The notes beneath the pieces were generated by a model. That model was not told where the DNA came from and did no database searches. It saw nothing but the letters and a program-made list of their open reading frames with translations. A DNA stretch of 64,000 nucleotides from Chamaelirium japonicum (Eukaryota; Streptophyta; Magnoliopsida; Liliales; Melanthiaceae): contig CANTAL010000101.1 in the NCBI GenBank assembly GCA_947650365.1, positions 434,001 to 498,000 of the forward strand, written 5' to 3'. Positions 26,336 to 40,462 of the stretch are shown here, one piece after another. A program made the translations under genes and the position numbers. Position 1 is the stretch's first letter. Each line of letters begins with the position of its first letter.

Positions 26336-27358
26336 ACGATCCATTCGAATTCATTCGCACGATCCATTCTAATTCATTCATACGATCCATTCTAATTCGT
26401 TCATACAATCCATTCTATTTCTTTCACACGATCCATTCTAATTCATTCGTAGGATCCATTGTAATTCATTCGTACAATCCATTCTAATCCATTCGTACGA
26501 TCCATTCTAATTCATTCGTACGATCCATTCTAATTCATTCGTACGATCCATTCTAATTCATTCATACAATCCATTCTAATTCATTTGCACGAATGTATCC
26601 ATTCTAATCCATTCGTACGATCCATTCTAATACATTCGTAAGATCCATTCTAATTCATTCGTATGATCCATTCTAATTCATTCGTACGATCCATTGTAAT
26701 TCGTTCGTACGATCCATTCTAATTCATTCGCATGAATGTATCCATTCTAATTCATTCGTACAATTCATTCTATTTCATTCGTACGATCCATTCTTACTCA
26801 TTCGTATGATCCATTCTAATTCATTCGTATGATCCATTCTAATTCATTCGTACGATCTATTCTAATTCATTCGTACGATCCATTATAATTCATTCGCACG
26901 ATCCATTCTAATTCATTCATACGATCGATTCTAATTCATTCATACGATCCATTCTAAATCATTCCTACAATCCATTCTAATTTATTCGCCCGATCCATTC
27001 TAATTCATTCATACGATCCATTCTATTCGAATGGATCATGCGATCCATTCGAATTCATTCGCACGATCCATTCGAATTCATTCATCCGATCCATTCTAAT
27101 TCATTCATACAATGCATTCTAATTCTTTCACACGATCCATTCTAATTCATTCGTACGATCCTTTCTAATTCATTCGTATAATCCATTCTATTTCATTTGT
27201 ACGATCCATTCTTACTCATTCGTATGAGCCATTCTAATTCATTCGTACGATCCATTCTAATTCATTTGTACGATCCATTCTAATTCTTTCACACGATCCA
27301 TTCTAATTCATTCGTAGGATCCATTCTAACTCATTCGTACAATCTATTCTAATTCATT

Positions 27359-27418
27359 CGTACGATCCATTCTAATTCATTCGTACGATCGTACGAATGA
27401 ATTAGAATGGATCGTACG
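27359..27418. repeat. 60-bp perfect palindrome
   Basis: Two 30-bp arms meet at GATC with no spacer (centre between 27388 and 27389). I checked every base pair of the arms by reading. Perfection ends at 27419, where an extra G was inserted, and symmetry continues imperfectly beyond. This is the longest perfect palindrome I found in the window. Confidence 0.92.
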
Positions 27419-29022
27419 GAATGAATTAGAATGGATTGTATGAATGAATTAGAATGGATACATTCGTGCGAATGAATTAGAATGGATCATACGAATGAGT
27501 AAGAATGGATCGTACGAATGAAATAGAATCGATTGTACGAATGAATTAGAATGGATCGTATAAATGAATTAGAATGGATCGTACGAATGAATTAGAATGG
27601 ATCTTACGAATGAAATAGAATGGATCGTGTGAAAGAATTAGAATGGATTGTATGAATGAAGTAGAATAGATCGTATGAATGAATTAGAATGGATCGTACA
27701 AATGAATTAGAATGGATAATACGAATGAACTATAATGGATACATTCGTGCGAATGAATTAGAATGGATCGTACGAATGAATTAGAATGGATCGTACGAAT
27801 GAATTAGAATGGATCTTACGAATGAATTGGAATGGATCGTACGAATGCACGATCCATGCTAATTCATTCGTTCGATCAATTCTAATTCATTAGCACGATC
27901 CATTCTAATTCATTCATACGATCCATTCTAATTCATTCGCACGATCCATTCTAATTCATTCGTATGATCCATTCTAATTCTTTCACACGATCCATTCTAA
28001 TTCATTTGTACGATCCATTCTAATTCATTCGTACGATCTATTCTAATTCATTCGTACGATCCATTCTAATTCATTCGTAAGATCCATTCTAATTCCCTAG
28101 TACGATCCATTCTAATTCATTCATACAATCTATTCTAATTCATTCCTACAATCCATTCTAATTATTTCACACGATCCATTCTAATTCATTCGTACGATCC
28201 ATTCTAATTCATTCATATAATCCATTCTAATTCTTTCACACGATCCATTCTAATTCATTCGTACGTTCTATTCTAATTCATTAGCACGATCCATGCTAAT
28301 TCATTCGTTCGATCAATTCTAATTCATTAGCCCGATCCATTCTAATTCATTCGTACGATCCATTCTAATTCATTCGCACGAATGTATCCATTCTAATTCA
28401 TTTGCATGAATGTATCCATTCTAATTCATTCGTATGATCCATTCTAATTCATTCGTACGATCCATTCTAATTCATTCATACGATCTATTCTAATTCATTT
28501 ATACAATCCATTCTAATTCTTTCACATGATCCATTCTAATTCATTCATACGATCCATTCTAATTCATTCGCACAATCCATTCTATTTTATTCGTACGATC
28601 CATTCTTACTCATTGGTACGATCCATTCTAATTCATTCGCACGAATGTATCCATTCTAATTCATTCGTACGAATCTATTCTAATTCATTCGTATAATCCA
28701 TTCTATTTCATTCGTACGATCCATTCTTACTCAATCGTATGATCCATTCTAATTCATTCGCACGAATGTATCCATTCTAAATCATTCGTACGATCCATTC
28801 TAACTCATTCGTACGATCCATTCTAAATCATTCGTACAATCCATTCTATTTCATTCGTACGATCAATTCTAATTCATTAGCACAATCCATTCTAATTCAT
28901 TCGTACGATCCATTCAAATTCATTCGCACGATCCATTCTAATTCATTCGTACAATCCATTCTATTTCATTCGTATGATCCATTCTTACTCATTCGTATGA
29001 TCCATTCTAATTCATTCGTACG

Positions 29023-29070
29023 ATCCATTCTAATTCATTCGTACGATCGTACGAATGAATTAGAATGGAT
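29023..29070. repeat. 48-bp perfect palindrome
   Basis: The arms are 24 bp and the centre lies between 29046 and 29047, on the same GATC fold as 27359-27418. It is shortened because the right arm carries GATTG where the left arm needs GATCG. It is the copied version of the palindrome 1,658 bp upstream. Confidence 0.9.
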
Positions 29071-30379
29071 TGTACGGAATGAATTAGAATGGATTGTATG
29101 AATGAATTAGAATGGATCGTACGAATGAATTAGAATGGATCGTACGAATGAATTAGAATGGATCGTACGAATGAATTAGAATGTATACATTCGTCCGAAT
29201 GAATTAGAATGGATCATACGAATGAGTAAGGATGGATCGTATGAATGAAATAGAATAGATTGTACGAATGATTTAGAATGGATCCTACGAATGAATTAGA
29301 ATGGATCGTGCGAATGAATTAGAATGGATTGGATCCATTCTAATTCATTTGCATGAATGTAACCATTCTAATTCATTCATTTGATCCATTCTAATTCATT
29401 CGTACGATCCATTCTAATTCATTCGTCCGATCCATTCTAATCCATTCGCACGATCTGTTCTTATTCATTCGCACAATCCATTCTAATTCATTCGAACGAA
29501 TGTATCCATTCTAATTCATTCGTACGATCCATTCTAATTCATTCGTATGATCCATTCTAATTCATTCGTATGATCCATTCTAATTAATTCATATGATCCA
29601 TTCTAATTCATTCGTACGATCCATTCTAATTCATTCGTACGATCCATTCTAATTCATTCGTATGATCCATTCTAATCCATTCTAGGTCATTCGTACGATC
29701 CATTCTAATTCCTTCGTACGATCCATTCTAATTCATTCGTACGATCCATTCTAATTCATTTGTACGATCCATTCTAATTCATTCGTATGATCCATTCTAA
29801 TTAATTCGTATGATCCATTCTAATTCATTCGTACGATCCATTCTAATTCATTCATACAATCCATTCTAATTCATTCGCACGAATGTACATTCTAATTAAT
29901 TCGTACGATCCATTCTAATTCATTCGTATGATCCATTCTAATTCATTCGCACAATCCATTCTATTTCATTCGTACGATCCATTCTTACTCATTGGTACGA
30001 TCCATTCTAATTCATTCGCACGAATGTATCCATTCTAATTCATTCGTACGAATCCAATCTAATTCATTCGTACAATCTATTCTATTTCATTCGTACGATC
30101 TATTCTTACTCATTCGTATGATCCATTCTAATTCATTCGGACGAATGTATCCATTCTAATTTATTCGTAGGATCCATTCTAATTCATTCGTACGATCCAT
30201 TCTAATTCATTCGTCCGATCCATTCTAATTCATTCGCACGAATGTATCCATTCTAATTCATTCTTACGATCCATTCTAATTCAATCGTCAGATCCATTCT
30301 AATTCATTCGTACGATCCATTCTAATTCATTCTAATTCATTCTAATTCATTCGTACGATCCATTCTAATTCATTCGTAT

Positions 30380-30545
30380 GATCTATTCTTATTCATTCGC
30401 ACGATCCAGTCTAATTGATTCGCACGATCCATTCTAATTCATTCGCACGAATGTATCCATTCTAATTCATTTGTACGATCCATTCTAATTCATTAATATG
30501 ATCCATTCTAATTCATTCGTACGATCCATTCTAATTCATTCGCTC
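30380..30545 (+). repeat. 166-bp module, copy 1
   Basis: Six 23-mers plus one 28-mer give 166 bp. The module starts GATCTATTCTTATTC and includes a CCAGTCTAATTGATTCG unit and an AATTCATTAATATGATCC unit. The next copy is 656 bp away at 31036. Related copies lie at 45415, 52282 and 55637. Confidence 0.87.
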
Positions 30546-31035
30546 GAATGTATCCATTCTAATCCATTCGTACGATCCATTCGTACGATCCAATCTAATT
30601 CATTCCCATGAATGTAACCATTCTAATTCATTCATTTGATCCATTCTAATTCATTCGTACGATCCATTCTAATTCATTCGTCCGATCCATTCTAATTCAT
30701 TAGCACGATCCATTCTAATTCATTCGTACGATCCATTCTAATTTATTCGTACGATCCATTCTAATTCATTCGCACGATCCATTCTAATTCATTCAAAGGA
30801 TCCATTCTAATTCACTCATACGATCTATTCTAATTCTTTCGCACGAATGTATCCATTCTAATTCATTCGCACGAATGCATCCATTCTAATTCATTCGTAC
30901 GATCCATTCTAATTCATTCGTATGATCCATTCTAATTCATTCGTAAGATCCATTCTAATTCATTCGTATGATCCATTCTAATTCATTCTAATTCATTCTA
31001 ATTCATTCGTACGATCTATTCTAATTCATTCGTAT

Positions 31036-31367
31036 GATCTATTCTTATTCATTCGCACGATCCAGTCTAATTGATTCGCACGATCCATTCTAATTCATTC
31101 GCACGAATGTATCCATTCTAATTCATTCGTACGATCCATTCTAATTCATTAATATGATCCATTCTAATTCATTCGTACGATCCATTCTAATTCATTCGTA
31201 TGATCTATTCTTATTCATTCGCACGATCCAGTCTAATTGATTCGCACGATCCATTCTAATTCATTCGCACGAATGTATCCATTCTAATTCATTCGTACGA
31301 TCCATTCTAATTCATTAATATGATCCATTCTAATTCATTCGTACGATCCATTCTAATTCATATGCAC
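31036..31367 (+). repeat. 166-bp module, two tandem copies
   Basis: Copies at 31036-31201 and 31202-31367 stand head to tail with an exact 166-bp period. They carry the same CCAGTCTAATTGATTCG and AATTCATTAATATG units in the same places as the copy at 30380. The unit length is close to typical plant satellite monomers, which may or may not be meaningful. Confidence 0.9.
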
Positions 31368-33217
31368 AAAGCTATCCATTCTAATCCATTCGTAGGATCC
31401 ATTCTAATCCATTCGTACGATCCATTCTAATTCATTCGTATGATCCATTCTAATTCATTCGCTCGAATGTATCCATTCTAATCCATTCGTACGATCCATT
31501 CTAATCCATTCGTACGATCCATTCTAATTCATTCGCATGAATGTAACCATTCTAATTCATTCATTTGATCCATTCTAATTCATTCGTACGATCCATTCTA
31601 ATTCATTCGTCCGATCTATTATAATTCATTCACACAAATAGATACATTCTAGTTCATTCGTACGATCCATTCAAATTCATTCGTACGATCCATTCTAATT
31701 CATTCGTACGATCCATTCTAATTCATTCATACAATCCATTCTTATTCATTCGCACGATCCATTCTAATTCACTCATACGATCTATTCTAATACATTCATA
31801 CGATCCATTCTAATTCATTTATACGAATATATCCATTCTAATTCATTCGTACGATCCATTCTAATTCCTTCGTACGATCCATTCTAATTCGTTCGTACGA
31901 TCCATTCTAATTCATTCATACGATACATTCTAATTCATTCGTACGATCCATTCTAAATCATTCGCACAAATGTATCCATTCTAATTCATTCGTACGATCC
32001 ATTCTAATTCATTCGTAAGATTTATTCTAATTCATTCGTACGATCCATTCTAATTCATTCGTACGATCCATTCTAATTCATTCGCGAATGTATCCATTCT
32101 AATTCATTCGTACGATCCATTCTAATTCATTCGTACGATCCATTCTAATTCATTCGTCTGATCCATTCTAATTCATTCATACAATCCATTCTAATTCTTT
32201 CACACGATCCATTCAAATTCATTCGTACGATCCATTCTAATTCATTCGTTCGATCCATTCTAATACATTCGCACGAATGTATCCATTCTAATCCATTCGT
32301 ACGATCCATTCTAATCCATTCGTACGATCCATTCTAATTCATTCGCATGAATGTAACCATTCTAATTCATTCATTTGATCCATTCTAATTCATTCGTACG
32401 ATCCATTCTAATTTATTCGTCCGATCCATTCTATTTCATTCGCACGAATGTACCCATTCTAATTCATTCGTACGATCCATTCTAATCCATTCTAATTCTT
32501 TCACACGATCCATTCTAATTCTTTCACACGATCCATTCTAATTCATTCGTAGGATCCATTGTAATTCATTCATACAATTTATTCTATTTCATTCGTACGA
32601 TCCATTCTTACTCATTCGTATGATCCATTCTAATTCATTCGGACGAATGTATCCATTCTAATTTATTCGTACGATCCATTCTAATTCATTCGTAAGATCC
32701 ATTCTAATTCATTCATACGATCCATTCTTACTCATTCGTATGATCCATTCTAATTCATTCGCGCGAATGTATCCATTCTAATTCATTCTGTACAATCCAT
32801 TCTAATTCATTCGCACAAATGTAACCATTCTAATTCATTCGTACGATCCATTCTAATTCCTTCGTACGATCCATTCTAATTCCTTCGTACGATCCATTCT
32901 ATTTCATTCATATGATCCATTCTAATTCCTTCGTACGATCCATTCTAATTCCTTCGTATCCATTCTAATTCACTCATACGATCCATTCTAATTCATTCGT
33001 ACGATCCATTCTAATTCATTCATACAATCCATTCTAATTCATTCGCACGAATGTATCCATTCTAATTCATTCGTACGATCGGTTCTAATTCATTCACAAA
33101 ATCTATTCTAATTCATTCATACGATCCATTCTAATTCATTCACACGATTGTATCCATTCTAATTCATTCATACGATCCATTCTAATTCATTTGTACGATC
33201 CATTCTAATTCACTCAT

Positions 33218-34265
33218 ACGATTCATTCTAATACATTCATACGATCCATTCTAATTCATTTGCACGAATATATCCATTCTAATTCATTCGTACGATCCAT
33301 TCTAATTCCTTCGTACGATCCATTATAATTCATTCGTACGATCCCTTCTAATTCATTCGTACGATCCATTCTAATTCATTCGTACGAATGGATTAGAATG
33401 AATTAGAATGGATCGTATGAATGAATTAGAATGGATCGTATGAGTGAATTAGAATGGATACGAAGGAATTAGAATGGATCGTACGAAGGAATTAGAATGG
33501 ATCATACGAATGTAATAGAATGGATCGTACGAAGGAATTAGAATGGATCGTACGAAGGAATTAGAATGGATCGTACGAAGGAATTAGAATGGATCGTACG
33601 AATGAATTAGAATGGATATATTCGTGCAAATGAATTAGAATGGATCGTATGAATGAATTAGAATGGATCGTATGAGTGAATTAGAACAGATAGTACGAAT
33701 GAAGTAGAATGGATCGTATGAATGAATTAGAATGGATACATTCGTGTGAATGAATTAGAATGGATCGTATGAATGAATTAGAATAGATTTTGTGAATGAA
33801 TTAGAATGGATCGTACGAATGAATTAGAATGGATACATTCATGCGAATGAATTAGAATGGATTATATGAATGAATTAGAATGGATCGTACGAATGAACTA
33901 GAATGGATACATTCGTGCGAATGAATTAGAATGGATCGTACGAATGAATTAGAATGGATCATACGAATGAATTAGAATGGATCGTACGAATGAATTAGAA
34001 TAGATTGCGCGAATGAATATAATGGATCGTGCGAATGAAATAGAATGGATACAAATGAATTAGAATGGATCATACGAATGAATTAGAATGACGATCCATT
34101 CTTACTCATTCGTATGATCCATTCTAATTTATTCGCACGAATGTATCCATTCTAATTCATTCGTACGTCTAATTCATTCGTACGATCCATTCTAATTCAT
34201 TCGCACGATCCATTCTAATTCATTCGCAGGAATGTATCCATTCTCATTCATTTGCACGATCCATT
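33218..34265. repeat. About 1-kb module, copy 1
   Basis: F units (with TTTGCACGAATATATCC and GATCCCTTC variants) switch to R at 33391 through GGATTAGAATGAATTAG, continue with GGATACGAAGGAATTAG units, and switch back to F at GAATGACGATCC (ACGATCC at 34091). The same series occurs at 45958-46980, about 12.72-12.74 kb away. A partial relative of the R start is at about 16630-16700. Confidence 0.85.
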
Positions 34266-36315
34266 CTAATTCATTCCTATGATCTATTCTAATTCATTCG
34301 TACGATCCATTCTAATTCATTCGCTCGAATGTATCCATTCTAATTCATTCGTACGATCCATTCTAATTCGTTCATATGATCCATTCTAATTCGTTCGTAC
34401 GATCTATTCTAATTCATTCGTATGATCCATTCTAATTCATTCCTACGATCTATTCTAATTCATTCGCTCGAATATATCCATTCTAATTCATTCGTTCGAT
34501 CCATTCTAATTCATTCGCACGATCCATTCTAATTCATTTGTATGATCCATTCTAATCCATTCGTATAATCCATTCTAATTCATTCGTACGATCCATTCTA
34601 ATTCATTCGTACGATCCATTCTAATTCATTCGCACGAATGTATCCATTCTAGTTCATTCATACGATCCATTCTAATTCATTCGTACGATCCATTCTAAAT
34701 CATTCGCACGATCCATTCTAATTCATTCGTACGATCCATTCTAATTCATTCATACGATCCATTCTAATTCATTCGTACGATCCATTCTAATTCATTCATA
34801 CAATCCATTCTAATTCATTCGTACGATCGATTCTAATTCACTCATACGATCCATTCTAATACATTCATACGATCCATTCTAATTCATTTGCACGAATATA
34901 TCCATTCTAATTCATTCGTACGATCCATTCTAATTCCTTCGTATGATCCATTCTAATTCATTCATACGATCTATTCTAATTCATTCGTACGATCCATTCT
35001 AATTCATTCGTACGATCCATTCTAATTCCTTCGTACGATCCATTCTAATTCATTCGTATAATCTATTCTAATTCATTCGTACGAATGGATACATTCGTGT
35101 GAATGAATTAGATTGGATCGTACGATTGAGTAAGAATGGATCGTACGAATGAAATAGAATGGATTGCACGAATGAATTAGAATGGATCGTACGAATGAAT
35201 TAGAATGGATCGTGTGAAAGAATTAGAATGGATTGTATGAATGAATTAGAATGGATCGTACGAAGGAATTAGAATGTATCATACGAATGAATTAGAATGG
35301 ATCGTGCGAATGAATTAGAATGGATCGTACGAATGAATTAGAATGGATCGTGCTAATGAATTAGAATTGATCGAACGAATGAATTAGCATGGATCGTGCT
35401 AATGAATTAGAATGGAACGTACGAATGAATTAGAATGGATCGTGTGAAAGAATTAGAATGGATTGTATGAATGAATTAGAATGAATTCGTACGATCCATT
35501 CGAATTCATTCGCACGATCCATTGTAATTCATTCATACGATCCATTCTAATTCAGTCATACAATCCATTCTAATTCTTTCACACGATCCATTTTAATTCA
35601 TTCGTAAGATCCATTCTAATTCATTCGTACAATCTATTCTATTTCATTCGTACGATCCATTCCTACTCATTCGTATGATCCATTCTAATTCATTCGTACG
35701 ATCGATTCTAATTTATTTGTACGATCCATTCTAATTCATTCGTACAATCCATTCTATTTCATTCGTACGATCCATTCTTACTCATTCGTATGATCCATTC
35801 TAATTCATTCGCACGAATGTATCCATTCTAATTCATTCATACAATCCATTCTAATTCATTCCGTACGATCCATTCTAATTCATTCGTAAGATCGTACGAA
35901 TGAATTAGAATGGATCGTACGAATGAATTAGAATAGATTGTGCGAATGAATTAGAATGGATCGTATGAATGAATTAGAATGGATCGTACGAATGAATTAG
36001 AATGGATCATACGAATGAGTAAGAATGGATCGTACGAATGAATTAGAATGGATCGTATGAATGAATTAGAATGGATCGTACGAATAAATTAGAATGGATA
36101 TATTCGTTCGAATGAATTAGAATGGATCATACGAATGAGTAAGAATGGATCGTACGAATGAAATAGAATAGATTGTACGAATGAATTAGAATGGATCCTA
36201 CGAATGAATTAGAATGGATCGTGTGAAAGAATTAGAATGGATTGTATGAATGAATTAGAATGGATCGTATGAATGAATTAGAATGGATCGTGCGAATGAA
36301 TTCGAATGGATCGTA
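34266..36315. repeat. Mixed blocks with shared junctions
   Basis: F to 35083, R to 35484, F to about 35890, R to 36315. The first switch (GAATGGATACATTCG from 35083) is shared with 10868, 24831 and 37087. The second (GAATTCGTACGATCC, 35484) belongs to the seven-copy class. The R part 35341-35480 carries the GTGCTAATG/ATTGATCGAACG module. Confidence 0.84.
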
Positions 36316-39300
36316 CGAATTCATTCTAATTCATTCATACAATCCATTCTAATTCTTTCACACGATCCATTCTAATTCATTCGTACGTTCCATTCTAATT
36401 CATTATCACGATCCATGCTAATTCATTCATTCGATCAATTCTAATTCATTAGCACGATCCATTCTAATTCATTCGTACGATCCATTCTAATTCATTCGCA
36501 CGATCCATTCTAATTCATTCATAGGATCCATTCTAATTCATTCATACGATATATTCTAATTCTTTCGCACGAATGTATCCATTCTAATACATTCGTACGA
36601 TCCATTCTAATTCATTCGTACGATCCATTCAAATTCATTCGCACGATCAATTCTAATTCATTCATATGATCCATTCTAATTCATTCACACGATCAATTCT
36701 ATTTCATTCGTACGATCCATTCTAATTCATTTGTACAATCCATTGTATTTCATTCGTACGATCCATTCTTACTCATTCGTATGATCCATTCTAATTAATT
36801 CGTAAGATCCATTCTAATTCATTCGTACGATCCATTCTAATTCATTCGTACGATCCATTCTAATTCATTCGTACGATCCATTCTAATTCATTCGCACGAA
36901 TGTATCCATTCTAGTTCATTCGTACGATCCATTCTAATTCATTCGTACGATCCATTCTAATTCATTCGCACGATCCATTCTAATTCATTCGTACGATCCA
37001 TTCTAATTCATTCATACGATCCATTCTAATTCATTCGTACGATCCATTCTAATTCATTCATACAATCTATTCTAATTCATTCGCACGAATGGATACATTC
37101 GTGTGAATGAATTAGAATGGATCGTACGAATGAGTAAGAATGGATCGTACGAATGAAATAGAATGGATTGCACGAATGAATTAGAATGGATCATACGAAT
37201 GAATTAGAATGGATCGTGTGAAAGAATTAGAATGGATTGTATGAATGAATTAGAATGGATCGTGCGAATGAATTAGAACGGATCGTACGAATGAATTAGA
37301 ATGGATCGTACGAATGAACTAGAATTGATCATATGAATGAATTAGAATGTATCATACGAATTAATTAGAATGGATCGTACGAATGAATTAGAATGGATAC
37401 ATTCGTGCGAATGAATTAGAATGGATCGTACGAATGAATTATAATGGATCGTACGAATGAATTAGAATGGATACATTTGTGCGAATGAATTAGAATGGAT
37501 CGTACGAATGAATTAGAATGGATCGTATGAATAAAATAGAATGGATCGTACGAATGAATTAGAATGGATCGTGCGAATGAATTAGAATGGATCGTACGAA
37601 TGAATTAGAATGGATCGTACGAATGAACTAGAATGGATACATTCGTGCGAATGAATTAGAATGGATCATACGAATGAATTAGAATGGATCGTACGAATGA
37701 ATTAGAATGGATCTTACGAATGAATTAGAATGGACCGTACGAATAAATTAGAATGGATACATTCGTGCGAATGAATTAGAATGGATCGGACGAATGAATT
37801 AGAATGGATCGTACGAATGAATTAGAATGGATCGTTCAAATGAATTAGAATGGATCGTACGAATAAATTAGAATGGATACATTCGTCCGAATGAATTAGA
37901 ATGGATCATACGAATGAGTAAGAATGGATCGTACGAATGAAATAGAATAGATTGTACGAATGAATTAGAATGGATCCTACGAATGAATTAGAATGGATCG
38001 TGTGAATGAATTAGAATGGATTATATGAATGAATTAGAATGGATCTGATGAATGAATTAGAAAGGATCGTGCGAATGAATTCGAATGGATCGTACGAATT
38101 CATTCTATTTCATTCGTACGATCCATTCTAATTCATATGCACAAAGGTATCCATTCTAATTCATTCGTACGATCCATTCTAATTCAGGATCGTACGAATG
38201 AATTAGAATGGATACATTCATGCGAATGAATTAGAATTGATCATACGAATGAGTATGAATGGATCGGACGAATGAATTAGAATGGATCGTACGAATGAAT
38301 TAGAATGGATCGTATGAATGAATTAGAATGGTTACATTCATGCAAATGAATTAGAATGGATCGTACGAATGAAGTAGAATGGATCGTATGAATGAATTAG
38401 AATGGATACATTCGTGCAAATGAATTAGAATGGATCGTATGAATGAATTAGAATAGATTGTATGAATGAATTAGAATGGATCGTAGAATGTATCGTACGA
38501 ATGAATTAGAATGAATTAGAATGGATCGTACGAATGAATAATAATAGAATGAATTAGAATGGATAGTGCGAATGAATTAGAATCGATCGTACGAATGAAT
38601 TAGAATGGATCGTACGAATGAATTAGAATCGATCATACGAATGAGTAAGAATGGATCGTACGAATGAATTAGAATGGATACATTCGTCCGAATGAATTAG
38701 AATAGATCATACGAATGAGTAAGAATGGATCGTACGAATGAAATAGAATAGATTGTACGAATGATTTAGAATGGATCCTAGTACGATCCATTCTAATTCA
38801 TTCGTACGATCCATTCTAATTCATTCATACAATCCATTCTAATTCTTTCACACTATCCATTCTAATTCATTCGTACGATCCATTCTAATTCATTCGTTCA
38901 ATCCATTCTATTTCATTCGTACGATCCATTCTTACTCATTCGTACGATCCATTCTAATTCATTCACACGAATGTATCTATTCGTACGAATGAATTAGAAT
39001 AGATTGTACGAATAAATTAGAATGGATCGTACGAATGAATTAGAATGGATTGTACGAAGGAATTAGAATGGATTGTATGAAGGAATTAGAATGGATAGTA
39101 CGAATGAATTAGAATAGATCGTATGAATGAATTAAAATGGATCGTACGAAGGAATTAGAATGGATCGTACGAATGAATTAGAATGGATATATTCGTGCAA
39201 ATGAATTAGAATGGATCGTATGAATGTATTAGAATGGATCGTATGAGTGAATTAGAATGGATCGTACGAATGAATTAGAATGGATTATATGAATGAATTA

Positions 39301-40462
39301 GAATGGATCGTACGAATGAATTAGAATGGATCATATGAATTAATTAGAATGGATCAAACGAATGAATTAGAATGGATCGTACGAATGAATTAGAATGGAT
39401 CGTACGAATGAATTAGAATGGATACATTCGTGCGAATGAATTAGAATGGATTGTACGAATGAATAAGAACAGATCGTGCGAATGAATTAGAATGGATCGT
39501 ACGAATGAATTAGAATGGATCGTACGAATGAATTAGAATGGATCGTACGAATAAATTAGAATAGATACATTTGTGTGAATGGATTAGAATGGATCGTACG
39601 AATGAATTAGAATGGATCGTATGAATGAATTAGAATGGATCGTACGAATGAATTAGAATGGATCGTGCGAATGAATTAGAATGGATCGTACGAATGAATT
39701 AGAATGGATCGTACGAATGAATTAGAATGGATCGTGTGAAAGAATTAGAATAGATCATACGAAAGAATTAGAATGGATCGTGCGAATGAATTAGAATGGA
39801 TCGTACGAATGAATTAGAATGGATACATTTGTGCAAATGAATTAGAATGGATTGTATGAATGAATTAGAATGGATCGTACGAATGAATTAGAATGGATCG
39901 TGCGAATGAATAAGAATGGATCGTACGAATGAATTAGAATGGATCGTACGAATGAACTAGAATGGATACATTCATGCGAATGAATTAGAATGGATCGTAC
40001 GAATGAATTAGAATGGATCGTACGATGAATTAGAATGGATCGTACGAATGAATTAGAATGGATCTTACGAATGAATTAGAATGGATCGTACGAATGAATT
40101 AGAATGGATCGTACGAATGAATCAGAATGGATACATTCGTGCGAATGAATTAGAATGGATCGGACAAATAAATTAGAATGGATCGTACGAATGAATTAGA
40201 ATGGATCGTACGAATGAATTAGAATGGATCGTACGAATAAATTAGAATGGATACATTCGTCCGAATGAATTAGAATGGATCATACGAATGAGTAAGAATG
40301 GATCGTACGAATGAAATAGAATAGATTGTACGAATGAATTAGAATGGATCCTACGAATGAATTAGAATGGATCGTGGGAAAGAATTAGAATGGATTGTAT
40401 AAATGAATTAGATTGGATCGTATGAATGAATTAGAATGGCTCGTGCGAATGAATTCGAATGG
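36316..40462. repeat. Blocks between two matching junctions
   Basis: F 36316-37087, R to 38098, F to 38186, R to 38780, F to 38981, R to 40462. The R-to-F junction GAATTCGAATGG followed by ATCGTACGAATTC opens (ATTCG at 36300) and closes (40452) this stretch and also occurs at 38079. The long R blocks before each junction share the series GATCCTACG, GATCGTGTG, GATTGTATG. The F start after each carries TTTCACACG, GTACGTTCC and CCATGCTAATTC units (missing after 38098). Confidence 0.83.

Larger units (their letters stand above)
26336..29330. repeat. Paired F/R blocks with 1,658-bp spacing
   Basis: F 26336-27388, R 27389-27848, F 27849-29046, R 29047-29330. The two F-to-R switches share an unusual GTACGATCGTACGAATG centre followed by a unit with an extra G (GTACGGAATG), and their centres are 1,658 bp apart, so the second is a copy of the first. 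The CTAATTCATTCGTTCGATC module with GCACGATCCATGC occurs near 27850 and 28290. Confidence 0.83.
29331..33385 (+). repeat. Longest F-oriented run (about 4 kb)
   Basis: No orientation switch is seen over about 4 kb. The run contains the 656-bp and 166-bp local duplications (30.3-31.4 kb), a CTAATTC-only expansion (30326-30352 and 30982-31008), and the CTATTTC/CTTACTC dimer at several places (29960, 30085, 32585). It ends at GTACGAATGGATTAG, 33391. Confidence 0.87.
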
